64,000 bases of DNA, from the NCBI RefSeq assembly GCF_900094625.1, contig NZ_FMAJ01000005.1:186001-250000 (forward strand), written 5' to 3'. A program made the position numbers and the translations under genes. Under the pieces are notes generated by a model. The model was not told the origin of the DNA. It ran no database searches and saw only the letters and a program-made list of their open reading frames with translations. Below, one piece after another: positions 53,593 to 62,464 of this stretch; position 1 is the first letter of the stretch, and each line of letters opens with the position of its first letter. The DNA comes from Rhizobium aethiopicum (GTDB lineage: Bacteria; Pseudomonadota; Alphaproteobacteria; Rhizobiales; Rhizobiaceae).

Positions 53593-54653
53593 TGGCGGCT
53601 ACCTCCACCACTCTTGCGCCGAAGGGCGCCAACGGCTCCGCGCTTCTGACGCTGATGAAGCTCAGGACCTTTATCGCGCTTTTCGCCGTCATCATCTTCT
53701 TTGCGATTTTCGCGCCGAACTTCACATCGACCGCGAACATGATCCTGATGTCGAAGCATGTGGCGTTGAACGCGTTCCTGGCCATGGGCATGACCTTCGT
53801 CATCATCACCGGCGGCATCGACCTGTCAGTCGGCTCGATCGTCGGGCTCTGCGGCATGGTCGCCGGCGGGCTAATCCTCTACGGCATCGAACTGCCGATC
53901 GGCTACACCATCTATTTCAATCTCTTCGAGATCGTGCTGATCACGCTGTCGATCGGTCTCATCATCGGTCTGATCAACGGCCTGTTGATCACCAAGCTCA
54001 ACGTCGCGCCCTTCATCGCCACGCTCGGCACGCTCTACGTCGCCCGCGGCCTCGCGCTGCTGTCGTCGGATGGTCAGACCTTTCCGAACCTCGTCGGCCG
54101 GCCCGAATATGCCACGACCGGTTTTGATTTCTTCGGCGCGGGACGCATTCTCGGCCTTCCGGTATCGATCTGGATACTGATCGTGCTGGCGCTTGCGGCC
54201 GCCTATGTCGCCCGCTCGACGCCGATCGGCCGTCACATTTTCGCTGTCGGCGGCAATGAACGGGCGGCGCGCATGTCCGGCATCCGGGTCAATGTCGTGA
54301 AGATCTTCGTCTACATGTTCTCCGGCCTCTGCGCTGCGATCGTCGGCGTCGTCATCTCCTCCGAGCTGATGGCGGCGCATCCGGCGACCGGCGAAAGCTT
54401 CGAGCTCAATGCGATTGCCGCGGCCGTTCTCGGCGGCACCTCGATGTCGGGCGGGCGCGGCACAATCGGCGGCACGATCATCGGCGCCTTCGTCATCGGC
54501 ATCCTCTCCGACGGGCTCGTCATGATGGGCGTCTCCTCTTTCTGGCAGATGGTCATCAAGGGCCTTGTCATCATCATCGCCGTGGTCGTCGACCAGGCGC
54601 AGCGCCGCCTGCAGCAGCGCGTAACGCTGATGCAGATGGCAAAGGCAGGTTGA
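53589..54653 (+). CDS. sugar ABC transporter permease, RbsC type
   Basis: This 354-residue membrane protein has about ten helices and the RbsC signatures MGMTFVIITGGIDLSVGSIVGL, IGRHIFAVGGNERAARMSGI and GGTSMSGGRGTIGGTIIGAF. It overlaps the ATPase gene by 4 bp and precedes apsD by one base. It forms the CUT2 importer that most likely brings free D-apiose into the cell. Confidence 0.94.
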   Translation: MMAATSTTLAPKGANGSALLTLMKLRTFIALFAVIIFFAIFAPNFTSTANMILMSKHVALNAFLAMGMTFVIITGGIDLSVGSIVGLCGMVAGGLILYGIELPIGYTIYFNLFEIVLITLSIGLIIGLINGLLITKLNVAPFIATLGTLYVARGLALLSSDGQTFPNLVGRPEYATTGFDFFGAGRILGLPVSIWILIVLALAAAYVARSTPIGRHIFAVGGNERAARMSGIRVNVVKIFVYMFSGLCAAIVGVVISSELMAAHPATGESFELNAIAAAVLGGTSMSGGRGTIGGTIIGAFVIGILSDGLVMMGVSSFWQMVIKGLVIIIAVVVDQAQRRLQQRVTLMQMAKAG

Positions 54654-54654
54654 G

Positions 54655-55689
54655 ATGACGGAATTGAAAGGCGCCCTGATCGGCTGCGGCTTCTTCGCCA
54701 TCAACCAGATGCACGCCTGGAAGAATGTCGAGGGCGCCAAGATCGTTGCGATCTGCGACCGCGATCCGGAACGGCTCGACGTCGTCGGCGACCAGTTCGG
54801 CATCGAACGGCGCTACAGCGACGCCGAGGCGATGTTTGCCGATGGCGGCTTCGATTTTGTCGATATTGCCACGACAGTCCAGAGCCATCGCGCATTGGTG
54901 GAGATGGCCGCCCGCAACACGGTGCCGGCCATCTGCCAGAAGCCCTTCGCCAAGACGCTGGCGGATGCGAAGGCGATGGTCGAGGCCTGTCGCAATGCAG
55001 GCGTTGCCCTGATGGTGCACGAGAATTTTCGCTGGCAGACGCCGATCCAGGCGGTCCGCAAGGCGCTCGAAACAGGCGCGATCGGCACGCCCTTCTGGGG
55101 CCGCTTCTCCTTCCGTTCGGGCTACGACGTCTTCTCCGGCCAGCCCTACCTCGCCGAAGGCGAGCGCTTCATCATCGAGGATCTCGGCATCCATACGCTC
55201 GATATCGCCCGCTTTATCCTCGGCGACGTCAGCTCGCTTACGGCGCGCACGAAGCGGGTCAACCCCCGGATCAAGGGCGAGGATGTCGCAACCATTCTGC
55301 TCGATCATGAAAACGGCGCCACATCTGTGGTCGACGTCAGCTACGCCACCAAGCTCTCGAAGGAGCCGTTCCCCGAGACGCTGATCGAACTCGACGGCTC
55401 CGAAGGCACGATCCGGCTGAGCCAGGGCTACGGCCTCGAAATCGCCAATGGCAAAGGCACCACAAGACTGGACGTTTCGCCGAAGCTGCTGCCCTGGGCC
55501 TCGCGGCCCTGGCACAACATACAGGAGAGCGTCTATGCGATAGAGCAGCATTGGGTCGATCAGCTCAGGCGCGGCGCGGAGCACTCGACCTCGGGGGCCG
55601 ACAATCTGAAGACCTTCGCCCTCGTCGAGGCCGCCTATGACAGCGCCGCTCAGGGGACGACGATCGATGTGAGGGCGATGCTGCGATGA
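54655..55689 (+). CDS. apsD: D-apiose dehydrogenase (Gfo/Idh/MocA family)
   Basis: This 344-residue oxidoreductase has the N-terminal cofactor motif LIGCGFFAIN, the EKP-like catalytic motif in ICQKPFAKTL (Lys), and a C-terminal beta-sheet domain with EDLGIHTLDIARFILGD (Asp/His pair). The match to ApsD (GCGFFAxNxMHAW... and HENFRWQTPIQAVR) is strong. It oxidises D-apiose with NAD to D-apionolactone, the substrate of the next gene, which overlaps it by 4 bp. Confidence 0.9.
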   Translation: MTELKGALIGCGFFAINQMHAWKNVEGAKIVAICDRDPERLDVVGDQFGIERRYSDAEAMFADGGFDFVDIATTVQSHRALVEMAARNTVPAICQKPFAKTLADAKAMVEACRNAGVALMVHENFRWQTPIQAVRKALETGAIGTPFWGRFSFRSGYDVFSGQPYLAEGERFIIEDLGIHTLDIARFILGDVSSLTARTKRVNPRIKGEDVATILLDHENGATSVVDVSYATKLSKEPFPETLIELDGSEGTIRLSQGYGLEIANGKGTTRLDVSPKLLPWASRPWHNIQESVYAIEQHWVDQLRRGAEHSTSGADNLKTFALVEAAYDSAAQGTTIDVRAMLR

Positions 55690-57533
55690 CGACGGATGCG
55701 TTCCAGCTCTACGGCACCCGCGCTCAGGAGAAGCCGCCGGTTCGCCTGACGGCCGGAAAGCTGACGGCCGATCTCGCCGACGGCAACCTTCGCACGATCC
55801 GCTATGACGGGATCGAGGTGCTGCGGGCCGTTTCCTACCTCGTTCGCGACCGGGACTGGGGCACTTATAGCCCCGAGATTGCCGATCTCAACATCGAACA
55901 AAACGGCGACCGTTTCGAAGTCACCTATCAGTCCCGCTGCGACGGGCCTGGCGAAGCGAAGCTCATCATCGATGTCCATATTGCGGGAGCTCAGGACCGG
56001 CTCGACTTCGAGGCCGAAGCCGTCACCGAGACCGGCTTCGAAACCAATCGATGCGGCTTCTGCATCCTGCATCCGATCGTCGGCATCGCCGGTTCGCCGG
56101 CGACGGTAGAGCATGTCGACGGCCGCACCGTCGAAACGCGTTTTCCCGATGTAATCGAGCCCTGGCAGCCGTTCAAGGAGATGCGCGCCATCACCCATGA
56201 GGTCATGCCCGGGGTTGCGGCGGAATGCCGGATGGAGGGCGATACTTTCGAAATGGAGGACCAGAGGAACTGGTCCGATGCCTCCTACAAGACCTACGTC
56301 CGGCCGCTCGCCCTGCCCTGGCCCTATCAAATTCCGGGCAGCCAGCCTGTCCGGCAGAAAACCTCGCTCATCATCAGGGATGCCGGCTCTTCCGAAAAGC
56401 GCTCCTCGGTCTTTACGCCGGGCGCGACGATCAGCCTCAAACTGGGAACGCGGACCGGCACAATGCCCGGCGTCGGCGTGATCGTGGCGCCGGAGGAGGC
56501 CGATGCGACCCTCGCGGCTGCGTCCCTGCTGTCTAAGATCGCGCCTCGCGAGCTTCTCTTCCATTTCGATCCGGATGCCGGGCACGGCGCCGAAGCGCTG
56601 AAGAGTTTTGCCGCGATCGCCGCTGTCCACAACGGCCGCTCAACGCTGGAGATCGCGCTTCCCTGCAAAGCGTCGCCTGCAAGCGAGGCGGCGGAAATCG
56701 CGCGGCAGATGCAGATCGCGGGCTTCCGGCCGGATGCGATCCTGCTCTCTCCTTCGGTCGACAGGCAATCGACGCCGCCCGGCAGCAATTGGCCGGACTG
56801 CCCTCCCCTCGAAGAGGTTTATGCAGCGGCGCGTGTCGCCTTCCCAGGCATTCGCCTCGGCGGCGGCATGCTGAGCTATTTCACCGAACTCAATCGGAAA
56901 CGCGTGCCGGCAGGCGATATCGATTTCGTCAGCCACTGCACCAATCCGATCGTGCATGCGGCCGACGATCTCAGCGTCATGCAGACATTGGAAGCGCTGC
57001 CCTTCATCACCCGCTCCGTGCGCGCGATTTACGGCGATAAGCCCTATCGCATCGGCCCCTCGACGATCCCGATGCGGCAGAATCCCTATGGCAGCCGCAC
57101 GATGGACAATCCCTCCGGTGGCCGCATCCCGATGGCTAATCGCGACCCGCGCCATAACGGACGCTTCGCCGAGGCTTTCGCGCTCGGCTACGCAATCCGG
57201 GTGCTGGATGCCGGTCTCGAATGCCTGACGCTTTCGGCCCTGAGCGGTCCCTTCGGCCTGATCGCGGGCCCTGATGAGCCGACCGAACAGGGCGGGCGTC
57301 GGCCACTCTTCAACGCCGTGCGCACTTTGTCTGGCTTGGCGGGCGCCTCCTGGCAGGAATGCGTCTCGTCTTCGCCCTCCGACGTTCTCGCTTTTATTGC
57401 CCTGGATGCCGCAGGCGCTAAGCTGCATATCGTCAATCTGACGGGCGAAGAGCGAAAGGTCGACTGCGGCGCATTGGGCGGACATGTGCTGCTCGCGCCC
57501 TTCGCGATAGCGGTCTTGCCGCTGGCGCATTGA
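55686..57533 (+). CDS. apnL: D-apionolactonase
   Basis: This 615-residue cytoplasmic protein has an N-terminal beta-sandwich-like domain and a C-terminal TIM-barrel-like domain (FPGIRLGGGMLSYFTELNRKRVPAGDIDFVSHCTNPIVHA). The opening FQLYGT...LTAGKLTADLADGNLRTIRYDGIEVLRAVSYLVRDRDWGTY and the large size match ApnL, which hydrolyses D-apionolactone to D-apionate for ApnO. It has no signal peptide, in keeping with intracellular oxidation of apiose. The 56-bp gap to the DhaK-like gene holds only a ribosome binding site. Confidence 0.9.
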   Translation: MTTDAFQLYGTRAQEKPPVRLTAGKLTADLADGNLRTIRYDGIEVLRAVSYLVRDRDWGTYSPEIADLNIEQNGDRFEVTYQSRCDGPGEAKLIIDVHIAGAQDRLDFEAEAVTETGFETNRCGFCILHPIVGIAGSPATVEHVDGRTVETRFPDVIEPWQPFKEMRAITHEVMPGVAAECRMEGDTFEMEDQRNWSDASYKTYVRPLALPWPYQIPGSQPVRQKTSLIIRDAGSSEKRSSVFTPGATISLKLGTRTGTMPGVGVIVAPEEADATLAAASLLSKIAPRELLFHFDPDAGHGAEALKSFAAIAAVHNGRSTLEIALPCKASPASEAAEIARQMQIAGFRPDAILLSPSVDRQSTPPGSNWPDCPPLEEVYAAARVAFPGIRLGGGMLSYFTELNRKRVPAGDIDFVSHCTNPIVHAADDLSVMQTLEALPFITRSVRAIYGDKPYRIGPSTIPMRQNPYGSRTMDNPSGGRIPMANRDPRHNGRFAEAFALGYAIRVLDAGLECLTLSALSGPFGLIAGPDEPTEQGGRRPLFNAVRTLSGLAGASWQECVSSSPSDVLAFIALDAAGAKLHIVNLTGEERKVDCGALGGHVLLAPFAIAVLPLAH

Positions 57534-57589
57534 CCTCCGGCGCGCCAGCCGCATCTATGCAGGTCGGAGCTCGTTCAGGGAGGATCGGC

Positions 57590-58594
57590 GTGAAGACGAA
57601 GAAGCTTATCAATGCAGGCGCGGATGCGGTCGACGAGATGCTGCAGGGCGTACTCGCGGCGCATCCCGAGCACCTCTATGCCGCCGAAGGCATGCCGCGC
57701 GCGATCATCGCCAGAAACGGCCCGCGCAAGGGCAAAGTCGGGCTGGTGATCGGCGGCGGCTCGGGACACGAGCCGACCTTTCTCGGCTATGTCGGCAAGG
57801 GACTGGCGGATGCGGCTGCGATCGGCAATGTCTTCGCCTCGCCGCCGCCCGATCCTATCATGGCCTGCGCGAGGGCGGTCGACGGCGGCGCCGGCGTGCT
57901 GTTCATGTACGGCAATTATGCCGGCGACGTGATGAACTTCGACATGGCTGCCGAAATGCTGGCGCTTGACGAAATCGAGGTCCGCACCGTGCTTACGACC
58001 GACGATGTGGCGTCGGCCCCTTCCGATCAGGGGGAGAAGCGGCGCGGCGTGGCCGGCAATGTCTTCATCTTCAAGATCGCTGGTGCTGCCTGCGACCTGC
58101 TTTATTCCTTCGACGAAGTCGAGCGCGCCGCCCGCCACGCCAATGCGCGAACCTATACAATGGGGGTTGCGCTCTCGCCCTGTTCGCTGCCCCAGACATT
58201 GAAACCGAACTTCCAGATCGGCGAGGACGAGATGGAGATCGGCATGGGCATCCATGGCGAGCCGGGCACGGCCCGCGGTCCGCTGAAGCCTGCCGACGTC
58301 GTGACCGACGAATTGATGGACAACATTCTCCGGGAAATGAAGGCAGATCGGGGCGACCGTGTCGCCGTGCTCGTCAATTCGCTCGGTTCCACGCCGATGA
58401 TGGAGCTCTACATCATGATGCGGCGCGTGAAGGCGCGGCTCGATGATGCCGGGCTCATCATCCATACTTCGCTCGTCGGCAATTACTGCACGTCGCTCGA
58501 GATGGCCGGAGCGTCCGTCACGCTCATGCATCTCGACGACGAGCTTCGGCGGTTGATCGACCATCCCTGCGATTGCGCCATGTTCAAGAGGTGA
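57590..58594 (+). CDS. DhaK-type kinase subunit, probable L-erythrulose kinase
   Basis: This 334-residue protein starts with GTG at 57590, after AGGGAGG. It has the DhaK hallmarks: GGGSGHEPTFLGYVGKGL, YGNYAGDVMNFDMA, the substrate-binding histidine in GMGIHGEPG and NSLGSTPMMELYI. DhaK proteins phosphorylate small ketoses such as dihydroxyacetone using ATP bound by DhaL. In tetrose pathways the equivalent (LerK) phosphorylates L-erythrulose. Here that would feed L-erythrulose-1-phosphate to the TPI-like step; this substrate is inferred from context. Confidence 0.85.
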   Translation: MKTKKLINAGADAVDEMLQGVLAAHPEHLYAAEGMPRAIIARNGPRKGKVGLVIGGGSGHEPTFLGYVGKGLADAAAIGNVFASPPPDPIMACARAVDGGAGVLFMYGNYAGDVMNFDMAAEMLALDEIEVRTVLTTDDVASAPSDQGEKRRGVAGNVFIFKIAGAACDLLYSFDEVERAARHANARTYTMGVALSPCSLPQTLKPNFQIGEDEMEIGMGIHGEPGTARGPLKPADVVTDELMDNILREMKADRGDRVAVLVNSLGSTPMMELYIMMRRVKARLDDAGLIIHTSLVGNYCTSLEMAGASVTLMHLDDELRRLIDHPCDCAMFKR

Positions 58595-58597
58595 TCG

Positions 58598-59242
58598 ATG
58601 GCAATCTCCACCAAAGACCTGCAGCGCCTGTTTGTCCTGATCGCCGATGATATTGCGGCGCAACGCGACCATCTTTGCGAACTGGACGGCGTCATCGGCG
58701 ACGGCGATCACGGCCTTGCCATGGATGCGGGCTGCGAGGCGGCGGCCAAGGCAGTCGGCGCGCTCGACCCCGCGCAGACTGCGCCGACAGCCGCCTTCAA
58801 CGCGGCGGCAAAAGCATTCCTGAATGCGGTCGGCGCATCGTCCGGCCCGCTCTATGCCACAGCCTTCATGCGCGCCGGCGCCGCCGTCAAGGACAAGTCC
58901 GACCTCAGCGACGACGACTTCCTGCGTGCTTTTGCGGCGATGGCGCAGGGCATCCAGGAACGCGGCAAGGCCGAGCCCGGCGAGAAAACCATGGTGGACA
59001 CCTGGCGGCCCGCGGCCGACGCCGCCCTCGCTCCTGCGTCCGGGACGTCCCTCTCCGAAGCTCTCGACATGGCAGAGCGGGCAGCGCACCAAGGCTCAGA
59101 AGCGACCAGGAACATGACGGCGGCCAAGGGGCGGGCATCGCGGCTGGGGGAGCGGGTGATCGGGCATATCGATCCCGGCGCTGCTTCGGCTGCGATCATC
59201 ATCGCTTCGATCGCAAAATTCGCGCGGCAGCATGATGGTTAG
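58598..59242 (+). CDS. DhaL-type kinase subunit
   Basis: This 214-residue all-helical protein has the DhaL magnesium/ATP residues: ELDGVIGDGDHGLAMDAG, SSGPLYATAFMRAG, GEKTMVDTWRPAADA and ATRNMTAAKGRASRLGERVIGHIDPGAAS. It binds ATP and transfers phosphate to the substrate held by the DhaK-type subunit encoded 3 bp upstream. The separate DhaK and DhaL subunits indicate an ATP-dependent or PTS-type enzyme; no DhaM gene is present here, so ATP is the likely phosphate donor. Confidence 0.9.
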   Translation: MAISTKDLQRLFVLIADDIAAQRDHLCELDGVIGDGDHGLAMDAGCEAAAKAVGALDPAQTAPTAAFNAAAKAFLNAVGASSGPLYATAFMRAGAAVKDKSDLSDDDFLRAFAAMAQGIQERGKAEPGEKTMVDTWRPAADAALAPASGTSLSEALDMAERAAHQGSEATRNMTAAKGRASRLGERVIGHIDPGAASAAIIIASIAKFARQHDG

Positions 59243-59253
59243 CTCATCATACC
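59241..59253. promoter_or_regulatory. CTCATYATACCAG motif, copy 3 (before the CUT1 importer)
   Basis: CTCATCATACCAG lies directly after the dhaL stop and 59 bp before the solute-binding protein start, suggesting a separate regulated promoter for the second importer and the glycoside hydrolase. Confidence 0.7.
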
Positions 59254-59312
59254 AGTTGACATGCTAATCATTACCTGCGACAAGGGGCCCGGCTTTACAA
59301 GAGGAGGACGTA

Positions 59313-60566
59313 ATGCTGACCCTTTCCGCGAAATTGAAGACTGCGAGGATCATCGCGATCGCCATGGCGTCTTTCGCCGCCAGGCCGGTTCTCGCCGAAG
59401 ACATCACCCTCTGGACCCTCAACTTCGACAACAATGCCGCCAACACGGCGCTGAAGAAGGCGGCTTCGGATTTCGAAGCAGCAAATCCCGGAACGCATGT
59501 CGAAATCGTCCAGCGCGCCGTCGACGAGCACAAGACGGCGCTGCGCGTCGCTGCCGGCTCCGACAAAGGCCCCGACATTTACTTCAGCTGGGCGGGTCTC
59601 GGCCTCGGCGGCGAATATGTGAAGGCCGGCCTCTCGCTGCCGCTCGACAAATATTACGCCGAATACAAGTGGACCGACGAATTGCTGCCGTCGGCAGCGG
59701 CTTTCGCCGACCTCTATCCGGGCGGCAAGCACGGCGTTCCCTTCACCTTCAAGGGCGAAGCGGTCTATTACAACAAGAAGCTTTTCGAGCAGGCCGGCAT
59801 CACCGAAGAGCCGAAGACCTATGACGAGCTTCTCGCCGCGGCCGAGAAGCTGAAGGCCGCCGGCATTCCCGCCTTCACCTTCGGCGGTACTGTCAACTGG
59901 CACGTCATGCGCCTGATGGACGTCATTCTCGAGACCAAGTGCGGCGCTGAAAAGCACGATGCGCTGAAGGCGATGACGCTCGACTGGACCAAGGAGCCCT
60001 GCGCGGCGGATTCCTTCGCCGAATTCGCCAAGTGGACGAAGGACTATACGCTGCAGCCCTTCATGGGCATCGACAACAAGCAGTCCTACAGCCTCTTTAC
60101 CGCCGGCCGCGCGGCGATGATGCTCGAAGGCGACTGGCTGGTCAGCCAGATGAACGGCTCGGGCGCCAATCTCGACGATTACGGCATCTTCCCCTTCCCC
60201 ACCAATACCGAGCGCCTCTACGGCTTCGCCGAGTACAATTACATCAGCACCAAGAGCAAGAATCCCGACATCGCCGCCAAGTTCCTCGACTATTTCCTGT
60301 CGACCAAGGTGCAGCAGGACCTGCTCGGCCAGCTGAGCTCGACCTCGGTCAACAAGAACGTCCAATATGCCAACCAGAAGCCGCTCGAAGCGGAGTGGCT
60401 TGGCATCTTCCAGAAATACGGCAAGGTCTACATGAACGGCGACCAGGCCTTCCCGCTCGACGTGACGACGGAATATTTCCGCGTCATCAATGACGTTGCC
60501 TCCGGCAATATCGAGCCGGCCGAGGCGGCCAAGCAGCTGCAGAGCTTCATCGCCAGCAGAAGCTGA
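59313..60566 (+). CDS. ABC transporter solute-binding protein, family 1 (candidate apioside binder)
   Basis: This 417-residue protein has a Sec signal peptide (AKLKTARIIAIAMASFAARPVLA, cleaved near VLA/EDI) and a family-1 oligosaccharide-binding fold (FEAANPGTHVEIVQRAVDEHKTALRVAAGSDKGPDIYFSWAG). This class usually binds di- or oligosaccharides, unlike the ribose-type protein upstream in the island. With the hydrolase at 62465 it probably captures apiose-containing glycosides. An AGAGGAGG site precedes the ATG. A strong hairpin separates it from the permeases. Confidence 0.92.
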   Translation: MLTLSAKLKTARIIAIAMASFAARPVLAEDITLWTLNFDNNAANTALKKAASDFEAANPGTHVEIVQRAVDEHKTALRVAAGSDKGPDIYFSWAGLGLGGEYVKAGLSLPLDKYYAEYKWTDELLPSAAAFADLYPGGKHGVPFTFKGEAVYYNKKLFEQAGITEEPKTYDELLAAAEKLKAAGIPAFTFGGTVNWHVMRLMDVILETKCGAEKHDALKAMTLDWTKEPCAADSFAEFAKWTKDYTLQPFMGIDNKQSYSLFTAGRAAMMLEGDWLVSQMNGSGANLDDYGIFPFPTNTERLYGFAEYNYISTKSKNPDIAAKFLDYFLSTKVQQDLLGQLSSTSVNKNVQYANQKPLEAEWLGIFQKYGKVYMNGDQAFPLDVTTEYFRVINDVASGNIEPAEAAKQLQSFIASRS

Positions 60567-60577
60567 TTCCTCCCAGC

Positions 60578-60607
60578 GCCGGACGATCGCCATGTTGATC
60601 GGCCGGC
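60578..60607 (+). terminator. intercistronic stem-loop after the second binding-protein gene
   Basis: GCCGGACGATC (60578-60588) pairs with GATCGGCCGGC (60597-60607) over 11 bp with one mismatch and an 8-nt loop. There is no T-run, so it may protect the 3' end of the binding-protein mRNA. Confidence 0.6.
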
Positions 60608-60653
60608 ACATTCTTTCGTGAGCTGGCTGCAAAAGCCGCGCCAGGAGGAAAGC

Positions 60654-61553
60654 ATGTCACTTCGACAATCGACCCATGATCCGCGCATGCAAGCGCTCAT
60701 CCTGCTCGTGCCGGCGCTGGCGATCTATGCGGTCTTCGCGCTCTATCCGATGCTGAACGTCGTGATCCTCAGCTTCCAGAAATGGAACGGGCTCGATCCC
60801 AACCGGCAATTCGTCGGCATTGCCAATTATTCGACGATCTTCACAAAGGATCCGGTCTTCTGGGTGGCTTTTCGCAATACGGTGATCTGGACCGTGATGA
60901 GCCTGATCTTCCCGCCGATGGTCGGACTGCTCCTGGCGCTCAGCCTCAACCAGAAAATCTTCGGCCGCAACGGCCTGCGCGCCATCTTCTACCTGCCCGT
61001 CATCATAGCGCCAATTGCCGTCGCCACCATGTGGAAGTGGATGTACGACCCCTTCTTCGGCCTGTTCAGCCAGCTGCTGACCTCCTGGGGAATGCAGGGT
61101 TGGATCAAGGACTGGCTCGGCAATAGGGATATCGCTCTCTATTCCGTCTTCGTCGCCTATCTCTGGCAGACGGTCGGCTTCTCGATGGTGCTGTTCCTGG
61201 CGGGCCTGCAGAATGTCTCGCAGACGCTGGTCGAGGCCGCGCGCATAGACGGCGCCGGCCGCTGGGCCGTGTTCAAGCGTGTGACGCTGCCGGCGTTGCG
61301 CCCGACGATCACCATCGTACTCGTCCTTTCCACCATCTCGTCGCTGAAAGCCTTTGATATCGTCTACGGCCTGACCGGCGGCGGCCCGGCCCAGTCCACC
61401 CAGATGCTGGCGCTCTGGGCCTTCACGCAGGCCATGCAGATCTTCGATTTCGGCCGGGGTGCGGCGATCTCCGTCGTACTGCTGCTGATCACCATGGCCG
61501 TCGTCATTCCCTATTTGAGATGGACCCAGAAGCACGAGGAGGTCGAATCGTGA
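60654..61553 (+). CDS. sugar ABC transporter permease, MalF type
   Basis: This 299-residue protein starts at the ATG at 60654, directly after AGGAGGAAAGC. It has six helices and the EAA loop LVEAARIDGAGRWAVFKRVTLPALRPTITI. It is the MalF-like half of the second importer of the island and is followed by its MalG-like partner in a GTGA overlap. No ATPase is encoded nearby. Confidence 0.93.
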   Translation: MSLRQSTHDPRMQALILLVPALAIYAVFALYPMLNVVILSFQKWNGLDPNRQFVGIANYSTIFTKDPVFWVAFRNTVIWTVMSLIFPPMVGLLLALSLNQKIFGRNGLRAIFYLPVIIAPIAVATMWKWMYDPFFGLFSQLLTSWGMQGWIKDWLGNRDIALYSVFVAYLWQTVGFSMVLFLAGLQNVSQTLVEAARIDGAGRWAVFKRVTLPALRPTITIVLVLSTISSLKAFDIVYGLTGGGPAQSTQMLALWAFTQAMQIFDFGRGAAISVVLLLITMAVVIPYLRWTQKHEEVES

Positions 61554-62434
61554 CAGCAGTATCGAGCGACCACGCCGCCGTGAACCTGGAAGTCCGGCCG
61601 TCGTCGATGAAGCGGGACCCCGTCCTGATTGGTCTCTGGATCGCGCTCGTCCTCGTGGCGCTCGTCTGGGTCGCGCCCTTCGTCTTCATCGTCTTCACCT
61701 CGCTGAAGTCGCCGGCTGCAGTGACGAGCACGGGCGCCTTCATGCCGCCGGCCGAGCTCGCCTTAGAAAATTACAGCGCTGCCTGGAGCCGCGGTAATTT
61801 CGCCAACTCCTTCCTGAACAGCGTGATCATCACCGTCATCAAGGTGCCGCTCGGCCTCTTCCTGTCGGCCATGGCCGCCTATGCGCTTGCCAAGATCAGG
61901 CTGAAGATCACCAAGGCGCTGCTGCTCGTCGTCGTCTTCGGCACGATGATCCCTTTCCAGGTGATGCTGGCGCCGCTCTTCACGCTGGTCAATTCCTTTG
62001 GGCTGATCGACACTTATCCCGGCGTCATCCTTCCCTACATCGCCTTCGGCGTCCCTTATCAGGTCTTCATCCTGCATGGCTTCTTCAAGAGCATTCCTAA
62101 GGAGCTCTCGGAAGCGGCGCTCATCGACGGCGCAAGCCACTTCACGATCTTCCGCAGGATCTTCATGCCGGTCTGCCTGCCGGTGCTTGCAGCATTGCTC
62201 ATTCTCGATTTCGTCTCCACCTGGAACGAATTCGCCATGGCGCTGGTGCTGCTGCAGGACCAGCACATGTGGACGCTGCCGCTCGGCCTGATGTCCTTCC
62301 AGGGGCAGTTTTCCAGCAATTACGGCCAGCTCAATGCCGCGATCGTCATGACCGTGCTTCCGGCGACGATCGTCTATCTCATGTTCCAGCGCTACTTCGT
62401 CTCCGGCCTCACCTCCGGCGCCGTCAAGGGCTGA
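61550..62434 (+). CDS. sugar ABC transporter permease, MalG type
   Basis: This 294-residue protein begins at a GTG (61550) overlapping the upstream stop, with GGAGG 7 nt before. It has six helices and the EAA loop ELSEAALIDGASHFTIFRRIFMPVCLPVLAAL, and ends SGAVKG. It completes the CUT1 channel. The glycoside hydrolase gene follows 30 bp later and is probably co-transcribed. Confidence 0.93.
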   Translation: MTAVSSDHAAVNLEVRPSSMKRDPVLIGLWIALVLVALVWVAPFVFIVFTSLKSPAAVTSTGAFMPPAELALENYSAAWSRGNFANSFLNSVIITVIKVPLGLFLSAMAAYALAKIRLKITKALLLVVVFGTMIPFQVMLAPLFTLVNSFGLIDTYPGVILPYIAFGVPYQVFILHGFFKSIPKELSEAALIDGASHFTIFRRIFMPVCLPVLAALLILDFVSTWNEFAMALVLLQDQHMWTLPLGLMSFQGQFSSNYGQLNAAIVMTVLPATIVYLMFQRYFVSGLTSGAVKG

Positions 62435-62464
62435 TCGCGAAACCATTTTACGAGGAGAGACAGA

